Origin: Ziziphus jujuba
Lineage: Eukaryota; Streptophyta; Magnoliopsida; Rosales; Rhamnaceae
Direction of reading: 5' to 3'
Assembly: GCF_031755915.1 (NCBI RefSeq)
Contig: NC_083382.1
Coordinates: 27,442,001 to 27,506,000 of the forward strand
Length of the DNA: 64,000 nt
Numbering within the stretch: position 1 is the stretch's first letter; each line of letters opens with the position of its first letter. Shown here piece after piece: positions 1 through 13,055 of the stretch. The position numbers and the translations under genes were made by a program. The notes beneath the pieces are model-generated. The model saw only the letters and a program-made list of their open reading frames with translations. It did no database searches and was not told the origin of the DNA.

Positions 1-519
1 ATGATAATAATAATAATATAAATAATACTAATAATAAAAATAAAAAATAAAAAATAAAAATAAATAATGGCAATAATAAAAATAATAATAATAATCATAA
101 TGATGATGATAATATTAGTAATAATGAAAATAATTGTAAACATAATTTTGATAAATAATAATTGTAATATTAATAACAAGAATAACATTAATAATAATAA
201 TGACAATAAAAGCAATTAAGTATAATGTTAGAAAATCAAGTTATAAATAGATAGAATAGTACGAGGTCAAATAATATTTTAAAATTAAAAATATATTATG
301 AAATATACACTCGTATCAGGGATACAAACGATACCCTTTAACATGCTGCACAATCCATGATTCCAGCTATCGCCGGCACCCTACTACCAATACAGTCCGG
401 AATGATTGTCTAGATTGGCCATTCAATTCCCTGGACTTGTAGGCAACATATTTATGAGGCTTGCTCTTCATGGACTACATCGAATCACCGTCTCCGTATG
501 ATGTGATACATACACATAT

Positions 520-555
<36 letters not shown>

Positions 556-1255
556 AAAGACACTTGATGCACATATTATATACCAGTGGTGTCCTACGGT
601 GCACAGCATCCCAAAGCACCGTCTGACGGGAAGGTTAAAGAGAGAAATCAGCATACGGTCGCATGGCATCCCACCGTGCCGCTGCTAGCAGGCGTTCTGG
701 CCATAGCGGGGGGTGGTTGATGCTCACAGTGCATTATATTTTGCCTACCTTCGGTCCGATGGCAACCACAGGACAACCCTATAAATCAACCTCCGCGCTA
801 ATCATATCCACATACACCTACGCGCTAATCACATCCACAACTATAGAACACCGGTACGTGTATGATGCATCGAAAACCGATAAAAATATTTTATAATATT
901 ATATAATATTATAAAATTTGAATTTTTATAAGATACACTTAAATTTATGCACTTCTATCAAATTTACAAAATTCCATAAATATAATCTTGATCACAACAA
1001 GTCAATATAATCAATTCCTCAAACCTACAATTCAATTTATATCGAAAATATTATCAATGAAGCCATATAAAAAGTTATATATAGATTAAATACATAAGAT
1101 TAAATACTATCCGATAAATCATATATTTTCAAATATCAAAATCTCATAAACACCGCTGGATTAAAACTTCCTTTCAAATTTATATAATTCACATATATAT
1201 AATTATATATTTTCATAAAAAAATCACACACCTCCATATATATATAAATATATAT

Positions 1256-1343
<88 letters not shown>

Positions 1344-2866
1344 TTATATATATACACCCAAAGCTTTAACGATATATATATATATATATATGTGAATATA
1401 CGTACATATATGCATCACATGTTCGTAGTACGTGTATATATGTATCAATCTATACACATGCTAATTATAATTTTTGTATAATAATTCCAATCAACATACA
1501 AGTAACCTCAAAAAAATCTATAATGATCCTTTCATACCTTCTGCTTAATATTATCAACATTGTCCACCCTAATTTGATAAAATACAAGATGAACCTGTAT
1601 TGCCTAAACTACAAATTTGGGATTTTTCATTATCTTGACAATTAATTCAAATTGATCATTTCTTTAACTCCCAACAATCATCAATAACTTAATTGTAGCA
1701 ACAATTAGTAAAAACTTGTTCAATTTCTGTCCGATTTCAGTATAAACATAACTTAGCTTCATCAATGGTAACTTTTTAAATGCTCAACTATAATTCACAT
1801 TCTAGCTACCAATTCGAAGCTTGTGGTGAGAGCAGCAAGAATATACCTTTAATTACTTCAATTGACATCGGAGGTCGCCAGAATCTTACCGTGAAGTTGC
1901 TACCAAAATGGGCTCTTGTCATATCTCGTGAATAAGCAAGATTTGAGCCAATCTGAGGTTGGAAATGGACTTAGGAGGCCCAAATTCATGGGAAAGGACC
2001 CGTCACATGGCCGATAGCCATAGGAAAACCAGCCAATAGAGAGGACAAGGGTCACCGATGTTAGGCGCCAATCCTAGCATGTCCATCGGCCAACTGACCT
2101 GAGATTCGACAGCCGGGCTCACCTAGCCGTGGGCCATCCCATCGCCTGGTGTGTGTGGCCGTCCGATGGCCGGAAGAGATATAGATAGAGAGAGAGGGAC
2201 CGACGGCAGGGAGAGAGGAAGAGAGAAGAAGAAAGAAGAAGAAGAAGAAGAAAGGAAGCAGAAAGTTCCGTGGGTATTTTCCCCTGTGGTGGAGAAGAAA
2301 AGAAAAAGAAAATAAATAAATAAAATAATATTAAAATAATAATATAATATAATATAATAATAATAATAAAATAATGTAATATTTAATTGTCTGAAATGTG
2401 GCATTTCCTTGTTGTGACACATGACACCCTTTATAATGCTACACGTGGCGTCGCTGGTCACGCACACTCATAGATCGATAAATAGTAATAGCTGTCTCGG
2501 AAAAACTTCACAGATCCGTAACTTTCCAACCACATGTCCAAATCGGGCGTGCTGCTAGTCTACGAGCTCGTATCGACGAGTAATTTACAATTATACATAA
2601 GTCAAAGCTCAATTTTACAATAATAAAAAGTCAGCTCTGTCACCCTCGGACAGTTCGAACCTCAAGTTGTTTTACTCATAACTTTTAAACCGTAGCTTCA
2701 TTTTTGACGTGCTACTAGTCTACGAACTCGGATTGGTGCGTCCTTCGCAATGGTACTTCGGTCAACCTAGAATTCTTACCGAATCAAAAAGTCAAAATTT
2801 GACTCTTCTCGATCAACGACGGTCAACTTGAGAAATTTCTGGTGTACTTCGAGATGGGGTGTTATA
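1..2866 (-). mobile_element. Ty3/gypsy (Tekay/Del-like) LTR, cut by window start
   Basis: This is an LTR read on the minus strand. Its 5' end lies at 2866, where the plus strand reads GGGGTGTTATA, a mutated form of the family terminus GTGTTACA. It aligns by eye along most of its length with the other family LTRs at 25782-29103, 52986-56057 and 60064-62854: the shared (AAT)n tract, the 'ctatataccagtgg' block, the purine-rich tract near 2215-2300 and the 'acgtggc' block near 2445. The TGTCAGG end lies outside the window, so solo versus paired LTR cannot be decided. No polypurine tract is visible beyond 2866, which argues against its being the 3' LTR of a minus-strand element. The ORFs inside it are low complexity. 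Confidence 0.8.
1266..1340. repeat. Compound microsatellite (TA)n(TG)n
   Basis: A TA run of about 12 units (1266-1289) passes directly into about 25 uninterrupted TG units (1290-1339). It lies inside the gypsy LTR and produces the low-complexity ORFs on both strands here. Shorter TA runs flank it at 1225-1255 and 1373-1390. Confidence 0.95.
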
Positions 2867-5315
2867 TATTTCGTACCTGGTAGCGGAATATATTAGAACT
2901 CTTTCAGTCTAAGTATCTGTTTGGCAGAGCTTTTTTTTAGGCCAAAAGCTCTACTTGAATATCAAAAACTCTTTTGTTAAAAAATAAGAGTGCTTGGTAA
3001 AAGTCAGTAAGCACTTGTTGACAAAAAAAAGCCCAGCTTTTTAAAGCCATTTTAGAGAAGCTCAAATTTTATACTTCTCTAAAAAAACTCTCCTTTTTAA
3101 TTTATATAAAAACTCAATGAGGATTTAATGTAGCGTTTTAAGTTTATATGGAAACTTATTAAGTATTTAATGTAGCCTTATTATTTACAACCAAACATTT
3201 ATTAACTTTTTAATAAAAATTCTTTTTCAAAAAGATCTGTTATACAAAACTCTACATACTAAAACTTTACTTTCATCAGTTGTTCCAAACGGACCCTAAG
3301 GAAAATATACACCATTATTTTTTTTTTTAAGTGAAAATGCGCAACATTGTTACTAATTTAAAACATTAAAGATATATATGGAGGCGTTCTCTGTATAAAG
3401 TATAAAGTTTTTTGATAAAGGTATTTGAAAAATAATCTAAACCTTTTAATTAATTTAATCTAAGGGTTTATATTTATTTTTTAAAATTTTTAAATATTGT
3501 ATATTTATATTCAAACATTATTTATTGTTTATCTAATTTATTTATTACTGCTAATGTTACTCTATATTCTCTTCTAATTAAGTTCAAATGTTGTTTCTCT
3601 CTCTTATTTGATATATAATCTCTAATTTTAACGCATAAATATTTTCTTTTTTTCTCGCCATGAGCATATATATATATATATATATATATGAAGAAGAGTT
3701 TCATGGCTTTAATGATTTTTGGCACAATCAATTATGTGTTTCCTTAAGAAAAAACAAGGAGTTTAATATATAAATAAGAAGTGTTCCTTTTATTGATCTT
3801 GTAAAAAATTCTTCAACTTTAGCATTTAATTATTTAAACAGTATATCGTATAAAGATTTCAAGAATATAAAAATCTATTTTAAAAAATAATAATAATAAT
3901 AATACAGATAAAAAGAAAAAATAAACAATTGAGAATTAAGGAGAGAGATATATGACTGACATTGAGAAAGAAAAAGATTATTTGGAAGCAATTAATAATT
4001 TAGGTAAATATATACATATATATATATATATTGTTTAAATATGGATATAAAATATTAAAGGATTTTGAAAAGATAAATATGAATTTCTAGATTAAAATAG
4101 TTAAAAATATAGATTATTTATCAGATACCTTTGTTAAAAAGCTTGTTTCGAGGGATATTGACCTCTATATATATATATATATGTAATGCTATTAATAAAT
4201 TTGTCAATTAAATGATGTGGCAGATAATATGTTTATATTTTATTAATATATATTTTTTTGTTTATAAATTTATTCATCTATATTTAAGTTATATAAACAT
4301 GTTAATTAATAGTAATTTTAATATGTACTATTTGATAAATAAATTTAATAAAATGTTAGTACCTATAACATTATTAATATATATATATATATATATTAAC
4401 ATTTGTTGGACTCCTAATAATCTCAGAAGGACTATGATAAGTGGACAGGGATTGAAAAAATGATGTATAATGTTTTCCTATAAAAATCATTCAAATATAT
4501 AAAAAAAATTATTCTTTCAAAAAAATTTGAGTTCGCCATTCATTTTGATTCTTTTTAAACGAAGCTTGAATTTGAAATCACTAACCTTCGAAGCGGCTCT
4601 CTTATAAGAAATGAGTGAGCTAGGCCCAGAAAGCCCAAGGCCTCCATGAACGTCAAGTATCATACAAGTTTAAACGACACCACCAAAATGACATTTGGAA
4701 GCCTGCACTCAAATGTACATTACCAAAAATATGCTAGATTGAGTATCTCTTTGGAAGTGTTCATTCTCCTACCATTAAATTATGTCGATGTCAAGTTTGT
4801 GGGTTACTGATTTATCACCGAGTGATGTCCTTGCTATATATATATTTTTTTAAATAAATTTTTTTATTTTAAGTAATATTAATTAGTCATCTTTCTTTTA
4901 TTATTTTATTATTTTATTTTTTGGAGGTATTCATCTTTCAATATATATCATTTTACGTTTTCTTTTAATGGTTTAAAACGAATACTTATTTATTATGATA
5001 TTGAATGTTTAAAAGTAAAAACGTCATTAAATTTTTTTTGAACGGATGACGTTCATGTTTCAAATGTCATAGAAAACCTATGTGTAAAAATCATCTATCA
5101 TATGTACACAAAACGTTTTTGGATTTAAAGATTAACTCAATTAATTCTCTTTCACTTGGTCACCATTAATACAAACAAATATATAAAGTAAAGGTGTCAA
5201 ATTAATTAGTAGTTCAACTTGCACATAGGTTAGTAGGCAGGCAGAGACAGAGGCAAAAGCAGAGGCAGCTTTGTGAAAGTAGTCATACATAGGGTTTGAA
5301 TAGTAAGGCTCAGGC
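2867..5315. other. AT-rich intergenic DNA, no gene recognised
   Basis: Apart from the MITE-like element at 2914-3295, this stretch holds only AT-rich sequence, (TA)n runs near 3668-3690, 4015-4032, 4168-4182 and 4377-4395, and ORFs under 90 codons made of low-complexity residues. The less AT-rich part at 4560-4860 has no recognisable coding similarity. Confidence 0.6.
2914..3295. mobile_element. MITE-like element, hAT-like termini
   Basis: The ends are imperfect inverted repeats: TATCTGTTTGGCAGAGC at the left, and at the right GTTCCAAACGGACC, whose reverse complement is GGTCCGTTTGGAAC. A 5-bp CTAAG lies on both sides (2909-2913 and 3296-3300), a possible decayed target duplication. The interior is AT-rich and non-coding. 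The family name is inferred from the GTCCGTTTGG-type terminus common to plant hAT MITEs. A related truncated copy seems to lie at 37580-37745, with a counterpart in unit B near 44745-44900. Confidence 0.5.
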
Positions 5316-5471
5316 TCAGGCTCCACTTCCTGGTGGCTGTAGGCAACCAGTACGCTTTTGTGGGTCAGGTTCACATGTCTCTCTCTTTTGGCTGCTGGAT
5401 TGGCCTGCCGATAGCTGCCAATAGACTTGGTGTCACAGTTGGTACACCACTAACTTGTGAGCACTTTTTTG
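5316..5471 (-). pseudogene. Decayed exon 2 of the small secreted-peptide family
   Basis: Read on the minus strand, a splice-acceptor-like TTGGTACAG is followed by CAAAAAAGTGC, aligning with the exon 2 start of the peptide genes at 35088 and 43001 (TTGTTGCAG then CAAAAGGAGC). The exon end also aligns: TGC..CCACCAGGAAGT followed by a stop, matching the CHRPPGST end of the intact copies. About one base is missing mid-exon near the YC position, so the family frame is not continuous, and no signal-peptide exon is recognisable at higher coordinates. It is therefore called a relic. Known: nothing beyond the family resemblance. Inferred: an old member of the cluster now at 34-51 kb. Confidence 0.5.
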
Positions 5472-5620
5472 CTGTACCAATTAGCAAATCATATACATGT
5501 TTAAGTGTTATCACCTTAAAAACCAGATTGGACAAAAAAAAAATTATTTACTTTGTAATAAAAACAAATACAACACTATAGAACCTTTTAATTGGAGAAA
5601 AGAATTATTTGTAATATTTT

Positions 5621-5866
5621 TCTAATTTGCTAATGAGAAATTAAATATGATCCTGGAACAAAAAAAAAAAAAAAGTAGCAGAGATTGCATACAGAGTGCT
5701 GAGATGCTAATCATCAATCCCCAGTATTTAGTCATTAATTTATTTTTTTCTAATTTGCTAATGAGAAATTAAATACGATCCCGGAAAAAAAAAAAAAGTA
5801 GCAGAGATTGCATACAGAGTGCTGAGATGCTAATCATCAATCCCCAATATTTAGTAATTAATTTAA
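5621..5866. repeat. Direct tandem duplication, 128-bp period
   Basis: Two head-to-tail copies of about 120-128 bp, each starting TCTAATTTGCTAATGAGAAA (5621 and 5749), continuing through a poly-A run and a shared 'gcatacagagtgctgagatg' block. They differ by a handful of substitutions and by poly-A length. No coding capacity. Confidence 0.9.
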
Positions 5867-5876
5867 TTATGATGTT

Positions 5877-6190
5877 TATGAAATCCCACATTGGTTGGAA
5901 AAGGGAACGAAACACACCTTATAAGGTGGTGTGGATACTTTTTCCTTACGATGCATTTTGACAAAACCTTGAGGACTGGATTGTAAAAGGATTCTCTAGG
6001 TCCAAACAGGACAATATCGCATGCGGATGGACTGGGCTGTTATATTTGATAACAAATCCAGTACCCGGATCGGTATGCCAGGTCCAAAGAAGACAATATC
6101 GCATGTCGGATTGGACAATATCGCATGCCGGATCGGCGTGCCAGGCCCAAAGAATACAATATCGCATGCGGGGTGGACTGGACTGTTACA
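5877..6190 (+). mobile_element. TRIM retrotransposon relic
   Basis: It begins TATGAAATCCCACATTGG (family start TGTGARATCCCACATCGG) and ends GGACTGTTACA. It contains the family blocks 'gacaatatcgcatg' (three times, from tandem duplication of the LTR 3' portion) and 'cccggatcggt' from the normal internal region. The primer-binding site is not recognisable. TGTT lies on both sides (5873-5876 and 6191-6194), a possible 4-bp target duplication. Non-coding; it would depend on another element's enzymes. Confidence 0.7.
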
Positions 6191-7538
6191 TGTTGATCCA
6201 ATTTCGAAATGAATATTAATTTATCGGTTTTGATTCAGATTATATTAGAGTTGGGTTTTGAAAAATATTTTGTGTTTTTGATTCAAATCATGTCGGTACC
6301 GTGACAATCTTAAAGAAGTCAAGGCTTATACAGAGTGCTTCCTATTAATAACATAAAAAAAAAAGAAAAAAAGAAAAAAAATCATATTCTAGCTCTTTGT
6401 CAGTTTTTGCCTCATAACTTTTAATTTATAGCTCCGTTTTCAACGTGCTACTAGTCTATGAACTCGTGACAATGTGTACTTTTTAACGGTACCTCGGTCA
6501 ATGTGAAATTCCATCAGGAATAATAAGTCAACATTTGACCCCTTCTCGGTCAACGATGGTCAAACCCGGTCAACCTTGGTGAAATTTTAGAAATTCCGAT
6601 GTACTTTGGGACGGGGTGTTACAATTTTCTCCGTACAAAAATTTCATCCTCGAAATTTTATACGTCACAGAAACGCATAAGAATATTGATTGCGGATTTG
6701 TGCCTCGAGCTTCCACGTCGCTTTCTCGACTACATTAATTCACCATGAGACTTTTGACTTGAGAAAATAGTCTTATTGACCCATACGCATTCTTCATGAT
6801 TTAAAATCTGCACTGGTCGCTCCTTACATGACAGGTCTTCGATGTCTTTTCGTAGCTCCGATGCGTGAAATACGTTACATACCTGTGTTAACTCTTCCAA
6901 AATTGCTAACTCGTACGTTACAACACCAATTCTTTCGCTAACCTCATAGAAACCAAGATAATGAGAACTTAGCTCTCTCTGTCAAGCAAAGCGTACGACT
7001 CTCTTCTACAGAGATAATTTCAAAAAAACTCAATCTCGGACTTCGAATTCAAGATCTTTTCCATGCATGTCGGCTTAACTCATTTGTCGATCTTGAGCGG
7101 CTTTCAAACTCTCTTGGATGACTTTCACCTTATTCATAGTCATTCGTAGGTGTTTGCATCCAATTCAGGTTGGTCGTCGTATGGTGCTTCTCCTCACCCA
7201 CTTCACTTCAACACTGTGGAGTTCGGCGTTGTCTTTTATATAGAGCTTCGTACAAAGACATTTCAATACTCGCTTGGTAGTTAATATTACAACGGACCTT
7301 ATCAATGACAATTGCTTATTCCCACTTCATTCGACATTACATAATGCACGGTCTCAGCATAACTTCCGAAGTATAAATTCTGCACTTCGCTTGTCCAATT
7401 ACTTGTGGTGGAAGGCTATGCAGTAGTTAAGCCTCGCTCCAAGTGTATCTGTTAACCTTCATCATAGTCTTGAAGTAAAGCTCGAATCTCAAATAGTCAT
7501 GATGGTGATTGATGCTCTGTGCAGACTCATAATACACT

Positions 7539-7790
7539 TTACGAACAGCTCGATCGACTTGTCTTAATGAGAACCACTCTCGTACCAGTAAAAAGTGCGC
7601 TAACATTTCTACTTCCTGCTTCCACTTGTCGGCAACTTACGTATCTTGATTCTAATTCGGCAACTTCCTTTATCGTGCCAATCCACCAGTAATACTTAGT
7701 GAGCGTTCGATACATTTTCACACCTTTGGAGTGTATCGCATATATCCAATCACGTGCTCCCTTTAGGATCTTCTTTTTTTTTGAATTCAA
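7539..7790 (-). pseudogene. Gypsy integrase zinc-finger fragment
   Basis: The translation contains a degraded H2C2-type region: ILKGARDWIYAIHSKGVKMY, then RTLTKYYWWIGTIKEVAELE, as in plant gypsy integrases (family pattern HPG..KMYRDL...YWW.GM...). One conserved His and the CxxC pair are altered. The same segment, also broken, lies on the plus strand at 19327-19440, so the two elements belong to one family. Downstream integrase and a possible chromodomain region (6624-7538, minus) are not readable in one frame. Confidence 0.75.
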
Positions 7791-8433
7791 CGATATCCTA
7801 CTCTTGGATTCTCAATTGGCGATACTTAAACCTTAAGTCGCTCTTGGAAAAACCATAACATAAAACAAATAATAAATATATTTTTCAAATATACCACCAA
7901 CATAAAATATATACAATTCATCAACCCAAATTAAATTTTCAAATTTCCTCAACAATCAAAATATAATTTATAAAATTTATTAATTAAATCAATGAAATAA
8001 TAAATAATAAGAAAATTATTTTAATTAGTTTAAAATATCTTAACTTGCATAGGCAATTGTTAAAATTTCACATTGGAACAATAATAAAAACATGAATAAA
8101 AGCATTTTAATAATCATTTTAAAATAAGTAAAATAAATCGATTAAATAATAAAAGAAATATTTAAAACATGCATTTAAAATAAGAATAACAATATAATAA
8201 AATTTATTTTAAATCATCCAAACAATAATGCACTTTAAAACATTAATTGAATAAATGATAAAAAAACATTTTATGTAAACTCTCATAATCAAGGTAAATT
8301 ATAAAAACATGTCAAAATATATTTTAAATCACAATTTTAAATAAATAATAAAATCAATGTAAATGAAATTCATGCTAAAACATCGAATTAAATAAATAAT
8401 AAAAAATGAATAAAATACCTTTAATTTCAAATA

Positions 8434-9060
8434 TCACTTTGAAAAGCATTTAGTTTTTGATAATCGATCGGAAAAAATATCTTGACACCTTGAGGTTGAT
8501 CGACACACATCCATACTCGACAACAAGTATCGATTATGGGTGCTGACCTTGTTAAATCGTTGGTAGCCGATACACACCTTTAGGCAACCATCCTTCTTCT
8601 CCATGAACGAAACAGATACCATTCACGATGATAAGCTTGATCTAGTGAAACCTTTATTCACCAAACCTTGCAGCTGAGCCTTTTAGTCCTTTAACTTTGA
8701 TGGAGTCGCACGGTATGGCGGTACTGAAATAGATCGATGTCCAAAGCCAATTTAATGGTGATTTGATATTCTTTTTACGGTCGTAATCCAGGTAACTTGT
8801 TGGGAAAACGCTTTCGAATTGCTTCCCACTATGAGCAGTTCCAACACTCACCATCTACTCGGGCACCAACCACATGGGTTAAATACCTTTGGCAACCATT
8901 CTCCGATAGCTCATTGGAAATGAGGATAGAAATTAACCATGATAAAGACCCGCTAACTCCTCCACGAAGCACCACTTCAGGTAAGCTGAAACACTTTAAT
9001 TTTACTCCTTTATGGTAGCAGTCCATAAACATAAAATTCATGACTACTCAATCCATGTCT
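8434..9060 (-). pseudogene. Gypsy protease-RT fragment
   Basis: In two or three frames on the minus strand the order is: a protease-to-RT linker (LISILISNELSENGCQRYL near 8860-8925, matching the family's LISALQA..LL..GCQGYLA pattern), the start of RT (VFPTSYLDYDRKK near 8790), and the RT block KKDGCLKVCIGYQRFNKVS near 8560-8600 (family KKDGS.R.CIDYR.LNK). Frameshifts separate the blocks and the YxDD catalytic motif is absent. It has no coding function. Confidence 0.8.
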
Positions 9061-9344
9061 AGGACCACTTCGGATCCCAAAAAGATTCACAGAATTGGAT
9101 CTACCCCCATTACTTGCCTTCCGATAAAGAAAAAGGCAATCTTCGACCATTGACTAGGCCATAGGAATTCCCCGTTAGGATAGGTGATTCTAATTGACAA
9201 CCTTGAAGATTAGAGTTATTTCAACTCGGGCAATGAATTTTCTTCGAGATAAGAGAAATAATGCTTCAAGACGAGTAAAATGAGAGATTAGATGCGGATG
9301 GGATGTACAACAATGCACAGTCCCTTAGGAATACTAGAACCTAG

Positions 9345-9359
9345 AGCTCTGATACCAAC
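9345..9359 (-). other. Retrotransposon primer-binding site (tRNA-iMet)
   Basis: Immediately inside the 5' LTR, the minus strand reads GTTGGTATCAGAGCTC, containing the TGGTATCAGAGC that pairs with the 3' end of plant initiator tRNA-Met. It fixes the orientation of the 6390-10488 element and shows that 9360 upward is its 5' LTR. Confidence 0.85.
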
Positions 9360-10488
9360 TGTCAGGACCTGTCTAAGATCCCTCATCGGAACCTTAGACA
9401 AGCCCTGATCCCAGGGAAACACCATCGAAACCTTCCAACGGAAAATCCGGCAGCATCTCCCCTAAGGGTAGGACTTACCACAAAATTCCCTGCATATAAA
9501 ACACACTTCAATAAACACCACCTTATTCCTCCCATCTTACTACAATTTATTTCCATAAATTTACAGCACACCAAAATAATAACAGGGAATCAGTAAGCAA
9601 TTAAACAAATATCTGTCCAATCCGTATACAGAGCATTATACAAATAAATATGATTTTAATACAATGACAGATAAAGAAGCAATACAAGATGGAGAGGAAA
9701 CAAGGAGGAAATGCTTCTTGGACTTTCGGCAATGAACTGAGACGTCGAGCTCGCCCCGGATGATCAACATTTCCCAACCTGGGCCTAGGGGAACGGAATT
9801 TAAAAACATCATATGCTAATCATCTCAGTGAGTAACCCGATCTAATATACAATTATAATAGTAATAATAATTATAGTACACTTGATTAATTAAGAATAAA
9901 TAAATAAATAATTAATAATTAATTAAAAATAATATTTTCTCTCAAAACCCTCACCATTCACTCCGTTGGAAAAGTTCCCCTTTTAAAACATTTTCGTAAA
10001 ACCCAATATTTTATGCCCCAAAAATCAAGGAATAATTAATTTAATAAAAATTTAAATAATCCAAATACGAATAAAATATAATAAAATAAATTTAGAATAC
10101 TTGTATTAAAGAAATATAACATAAAAGTAAAATTTAATATATAATTCATAAAATTTGATTTAATAAATCAAGATAAACAGTATCAAAAATATAATTTAAA
10201 TAATTACAAACAATCATATAAAATAAGTGGTAGAAAAATAATATAATATTCATTTTGAAATATTCAACCAATCTATATAATATTTTTATGGCAAGATGCA
10301 TTTTAAAAATATTAATTTAAAATAAATAACATAAAATATGAATAAATACATTTTAGAAAATACTAATTGGAAATAGGTAAATAAACAATTTAAATACATT
10401 TAATTTAAATGTTACTTTAGAATTTTAGGATTTAAAATTTATATTTGAAAAATAATATTGTTACTTGTTTTAGACGCACTCATACAGT

Positions 10489-12299
10489 AACGGGGGAAAC
10501 ACCCCACCCTCACCCCAAAAAAAAAAGAAAAAAAAAAGGCCTTATATATGATGAATTGTCAAATTAAATATTTCCAAGAAAAAGGGGTCAAATTAAATGT
10601 ATAGAATTAGTATGGTATTTCACAAAAATGACAATTTTTTTCCCCCCCTTTCCATTATCTCCAAGATCTTCTCCTCCATTCCTTTTCCTCTAATCATCCC
10701 CCATCCCATCCACCTCACTACAAGATAGACAAAGTACCATACTAAAACAGATCTACTTTGAACAGTTGACTACATAATAATTTCAATATACAGATGCTCT
10801 TTTTATAATTTTTTGCTAATCATATTCTGAATTAATCTATCATTCAAAACGAAATGCATAAACAATATATACGGTCTAGTTGATTTGCCTGGCAGATTCT
10901 CATATTAAGATTCTTTTATTGATGCATTTGCATACAGTATTGACACTTAATATTCAGCTCAGGACCTCCATCTTCGGAATCATATATATATATATATATA
11001 TATGTAATTTTATTTAAAAAAAAAAGAGAATATATGTGGATGTTAAAAGAATTTTCATACATATCTTTAAAAGGACGTGCGTTCATATTCTGATGAGGAT
11101 ATATATAAAAATGTTTAGATATACATATTATAGAATGAAACAGATGCTTTTTATAGTATTGCTATGTATACTGTGATAAATTGGAGGCCTTTTGGTTGCA
11201 TCCATGTTGAACAGCTTTCCGAGTCCGATATTCTTGCTTTGGATATTTCCAAGTATTTTTCAGAATCTGCTCTACACTTCCCTCCAAAATGGACCTGTTG
11301 AGGACCAAAACAAATCCTTCCCTCTGCTTTCGCTTGACTCGTCTAATTAAAATAGGCCATTGACTTGGGGTCAACGTCTCATCCATCACAAAAGGCAAAA
11401 CTAAGACGAGCACATGACCATACTCTTGGTTCATTTTCAAGGTTTAATTAAATTTCTCTTGCAATTTCAGAATTAGATTGCCAAAATAAAATACAAATTT
11501 CAACTAGAAAATTACCTTTTTTTTTTTAACAATAGGATTAGCTTTTTTATAACAATTTCACAAAAGGCAACTACAAAATTGCCAAAGCTTCTTCAACTTT
11601 TTGACTCTTATTAATTTCTATGATTATATATATTAAACACACAACCATGCACATGACATATTCATATATCTGATAAATTATTAGGATCATCAAGTATTTT
11701 TTTTCAATCTAGTTTATTTGTCAGTTTATTATTATTATTTGTTTGTTTTAATAAGGACTTTGGGTTGGAGTCTACATGAAAGGATTTTTCAAATTGTTTA
11801 TCCAACTTTAGTCAAGAACCCTTTTAAGATTCTTTTATTCTTTATTCTTAAATACAATATGCATTTTTCTTTTATTTTATTTTTGACACACCTTTTACAG
11901 AGACAATAACATTTTATGATATATTGACTTAAAAATTTTTATAATCCTTTCTATAGTCCAATTGAAATGAGGATGTCCTCAACTTTTTAAGTTAATTAAA
12001 GAAAAATAGATTCAATCATTTAGAATTGTTGGATTACATCTACATAAGATATGTCACATAAATATATATAATCCAATAATTCTAGCTAAATAATTGAATT
12101 CACTTATCCTCAATTTAAAACGTGAGGATATCCTTACCTAAACACCATTGATTTTTTTTTATTTTTTTATTTTTTTTATTTTTATGCATGCTATCATTGA
12201 TATATTATTTAATTATTTTTTAAAATTTATTTTTATGATGGATACCCATTCTAATTTTTTAAACACATGGCTTTGATTTGGGATCAAGTTTATGAATAG
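10489..12299. other. AT-rich DNA with an old copy of the peptide-gene flank
   Basis: 11180-11610 aligns by eye with the sequence downstream of the peptide genes at 34230-34450 and 42050-42370. Shared landmarks include 'gatatttccaa', 'tccaaaatggacctgtt', 'aggccattgactt', the 'catccat' block, 'acatgacca', 'tagaaaat' and 'cttcttcaactttt', in the same order and orientation. No peptide exon is recognised with it. The ORF at 11162-11440 (minus) crosses this conserved but non-coding block and is not called a gene. The rest holds nothing recognisable beyond (TA)n near 10980-11001. Confidence 0.55.
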
Positions 12300-12705
12300 T
12301 ATAGAGGTTCAATCATGGATAGCAAAGATGGCTAAAGTTTTCAAAAAAGTATAATCGGGTGATTTTTGAAAATGCTTTTCAAAGGGAGACAAATTTTGGA
12401 GAGTGGGAGAATGCGACCTATTGATCACATAGACAGGTATGAAAAAGGCACAAGTCCAAAATTTCAGTGGCAAGCTTGCTTGTGAAAGCAAAGTTAACGT
12501 CAATAATTCACCTCTATTATCATAATAAAAAGAGACAATATTTGTTTGAATTTTTTTTTTTCAAAAACCAACTTAAATTTAATAAAAATAGATAGTACAT
12601 TACGTTGGTTTTTAATAGGAAATAACCAAACATATTTAGTATAACGATCAACAAAAATAACATAATACCTAAAATCATCAAATGATTGTTTAATAAGATA
12701 ATTGC
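12300..12705 (-). pseudogene. Ty1/copia integrase fragment
   Basis: The minus strand carries two adjoining pieces of a copia integrase core. The upstream piece (12540-12700) reads FVDRYTKYVWLFPIKNQ in the position of the family's FVDD(H)(F/Y)SRY.W.(F/Y)P block. The downstream piece (12309-12503) reads ASLPLKFWTCAF and YVINRSHSP (family ..P..FW.EA...A.YLINR.P). Stops and a frameshift occur between them, and no LTR, RT or gag is found nearby. It is an isolated, long-dead fragment about 0.75 kb from the 3' end of the metalloproteinase gene. Confidence 0.8.
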
Positions 12706-13022
12706 TATTTTTTATTTTTATTTTTTGGGGGATAAATTGAGGGGATGGGTTTTTAGTACTAGGCGTTAAATCCAGTATCTTGGATTATCATCAATACATT
12801 GTTATTGCCATCTGAGTTGTCCCAAATAAACACAATAATGGCAAATTAAGTTAATACTTTTAATCAAATTGTTTTTCTATTTAACACTCCCATCTATAAC
12901 TTATTTCATTCATTACATCAATATTAATGTATTTGACAAACTCCACTAATAGAGGAGTGAAAACTCCACTAAATAGAGGAGTGACAATCTGTCCACCAAC
13001 AAGAAAAAAAAAAGTAACAATA

Positions 13023-13055
<33 letters not shown>

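Larger units (their letters stand above)
6390..10488 (-). mobile_element. Decayed Ty3/gypsy Tekay-like element
   Basis: On the minus strand the order is: a partial 5' LTR (9360-10488, broken off at the conserved CATACAGTA block), a primer-binding site at 9345-9359, protease/RT-linker and RT remnants (8434-9060), an integrase zinc-finger remnant (7539-7790), then the first 230 bp of the 3' LTR (6390-6623, starting TGTAACACCCCGTCCC). Gag is missing: only about 280 bp separate the PBS from the protease region. RNase H is replaced by AT-rich DNA (7860-8400) that resembles LTR interior. All reading frames are broken. No target duplication can be assigned because both LTRs are truncated. Confidence 0.85.

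Noticed and set aside
1136..1481. ORFs of TH/VC repeats
   Set aside because: Translations of the (TA)n(TG)n microsatellite.
5141..5374. 77-codon ORF with EPEPEP run
   Set aside because: It crosses the decayed exon 2 relic in a different frame from the family and has no conserved features.
11162..11440. 92-codon ORF
   Set aside because: The sequence corresponds to the non-coding downstream flank of the peptide genes; the frame is not kept in the homologous flanks at 34.2, 42.1 and 47.9 kb.
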